A stretch of DNA of 7,134 bases, taken from Desulfotomaculum sp. GTDB lineage: Bacteria > Bacillota > Desulfotomaculia > Desulfotomaculales > Nap2-2B. Below the pieces are notes generated by a model. It did no database searches, was not told the origin of the DNA, and saw only the letters and a list, made by a program, of their open reading frames with translations. This document shows positions 6,609-7,134 of this stretch, piece by piece. Numbering within the stretch: position 1 is the first letter of the stretch; each line of letters opens with the position of its first letter. Position numbers and translations under genes: made by a program. The stretch is taken from NCBI GenBank assembly GCA_003457075.1, contig DMIY01000187.1, positions 1 to 7,134 on the forward strand, given 5' to 3'.

Positions 6609-6641
6609 TTCTTCTCCTTCCAGGTTTCGGAAATAAAGATA

Positions 6642-7134
6642 TTAAGCCTCCCCCCCGGTGACCGCCCCTACGACGGCCGCGGAAACCGCCGGGTTATCCT
6701 GCAATTTCAAAAGGTCGGCCGGCTGGCCGCAAACCACCAGTCCGTAGTAAAGAATGCCGTTCTGCTGCAAATAATCTGCCGTGCGTTTAAGCACCTGGGA
6801 AGAGTAATTGGGAATCTTGCTTAAACCCCGCAGTTCACCGGGAAATTTTTTTTCGGTAAACCGTAGCTTTGCCCCCTCCGCCTCTCCGTCCCGGAAACCG
6901 CCCAGAGGAAGGCCCACCAGCCGGTGGGCCAGGCCATGCGCTTTTGCAATTTCCTCCTCACTGTAAGCAGAGATGGCGCCCCAGAACGGCTCCACCCCGG
7001 GAGGCAGCAGTGCCTCCATTTCCTCCCTGGTAAGCAGGCGGTTAAAGGACAGGGCCATTTCTACCGTATTTCCGGCGGGTATACCGGTCAACTGGTCGAA
7101 CTGGCGGGGAATTTGTTCGTGAGTTACTGACGGG
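6642..7134 (-). CDS. Anti-sigma factor, C-terminal Sigma_reg_C-like part (5' end outside the window)
   Basis: The reading frame is open to the right edge, about 164 codons, so the start and N-terminus (normally a sigma-binding region and a membrane helix) are missing. The visible part resembles the Sigma_reg_C domain found at the C-terminus of anti-sigma factors that hold ECF sigma factors at the membrane. The clues are VEMALSFNRLLTREEMEALL with PFWGAISAYSEEE after it, and near the end YLQQNGILYYGLVVCGQPAD then LLKLQDNPAVSAAVVGAV, the family's usual closing block. A TTG at 7091 could serve as a start but would cut the domain, so I treat it as internal. The DNA is GC-richer than its neighbours (38 of 60 bases in sampled lines 6661-6720 and 6901-6960, against 26 of 60 at 4081-4140). 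The gene ends right after a run of seven G. A partner sigma gene would be expected to the right. Confidence 0.75.
   Translation of the reverse strand, partial: PSVTHEQIPRQFDQLTGIPAGNTVEMALSFNRLLTREEMEALLPPGVEPFWGAISAYSEEEIAKAHGLAHRLVGLPLGGFRDGEAEGAKLRFTEKKFPGELRGLSKIPNYSSQVLKRTADYLQQNGILYYGLVVCGQPADLLKLQDNPAVSAAVVGAVTGGEA

Overview
The window looks like ordinary chromosomal DNA from an anaerobic, Gram-positive Clostridia-type bacterium (Firmicutes). A Peptococcaceae/Desulfotomaculum-Pelotomaculum-like host is my best guess. Reasons: glycyl-tRNA synthetase is split into separate alpha and beta genes; a small UBA-like/DUF4342 protein lies between recO and glyQ, an order I remember from that group; there is a cell-wall YkuD L,D-transpeptidase and an anti-sigma factor with a Sigma_reg_C domain; Shine-Dalgarno sites are strong GGAGG types. 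The taxonomy is inference.

Layout. Positions 1-75 are non-coding downstream of glyS, with no convincing terminator. On the minus strand, running right to left, lie recO (about 4417-3644), a DUF4342 gene (3592-3194), glyQ (3031-2165) and glyS (2172-76). This is a housekeeping cluster for DNA repair and glycine tRNA charging. glyQ and glyS overlap by 8 bases and are probably translationally coupled. A good sigma-A-type promoter sits on the stop codon of the DUF4342 gene. It is followed by a leader of about 130 nt with a possible 9-bp stem and a three-codon minicistron just before glyQ, so glyQS can probably be transcribed on its own. The leader is not a recognisable T-box.

The 4436-4672 gap separates the divergent recO and ykuD genes. 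It holds a perfect TTGACA pointing at recO inside a short dyad, and a second, longer dyad on the ykuD side. On the plus strand, 4673-5437 encodes an exported YkuD L,D-transpeptidase with a C-terminal peptidoglycan-binding domain. A clear intrinsic terminator follows at 5492-5516, then a UbiA-family membrane prenyltransferase (5595-6488).

The right end is convergent. A GC-richer minus-strand gene, cut by the window edge, encodes the C-terminal part of an anti-sigma factor (Sigma_reg_C-like). It ends at a 7-G run and is followed by a possible 34-codon ORF with a good ribosome-binding site. I saw no tRNA, rRNA, CRISPR array, insertion sequence or phage gene. I found no convincing undescribed multi-gene system. 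The best second looks are the glyQ leader, the UBA-like gene in the recO-glyQ cluster, and the 3' end of the anti-sigma gene.
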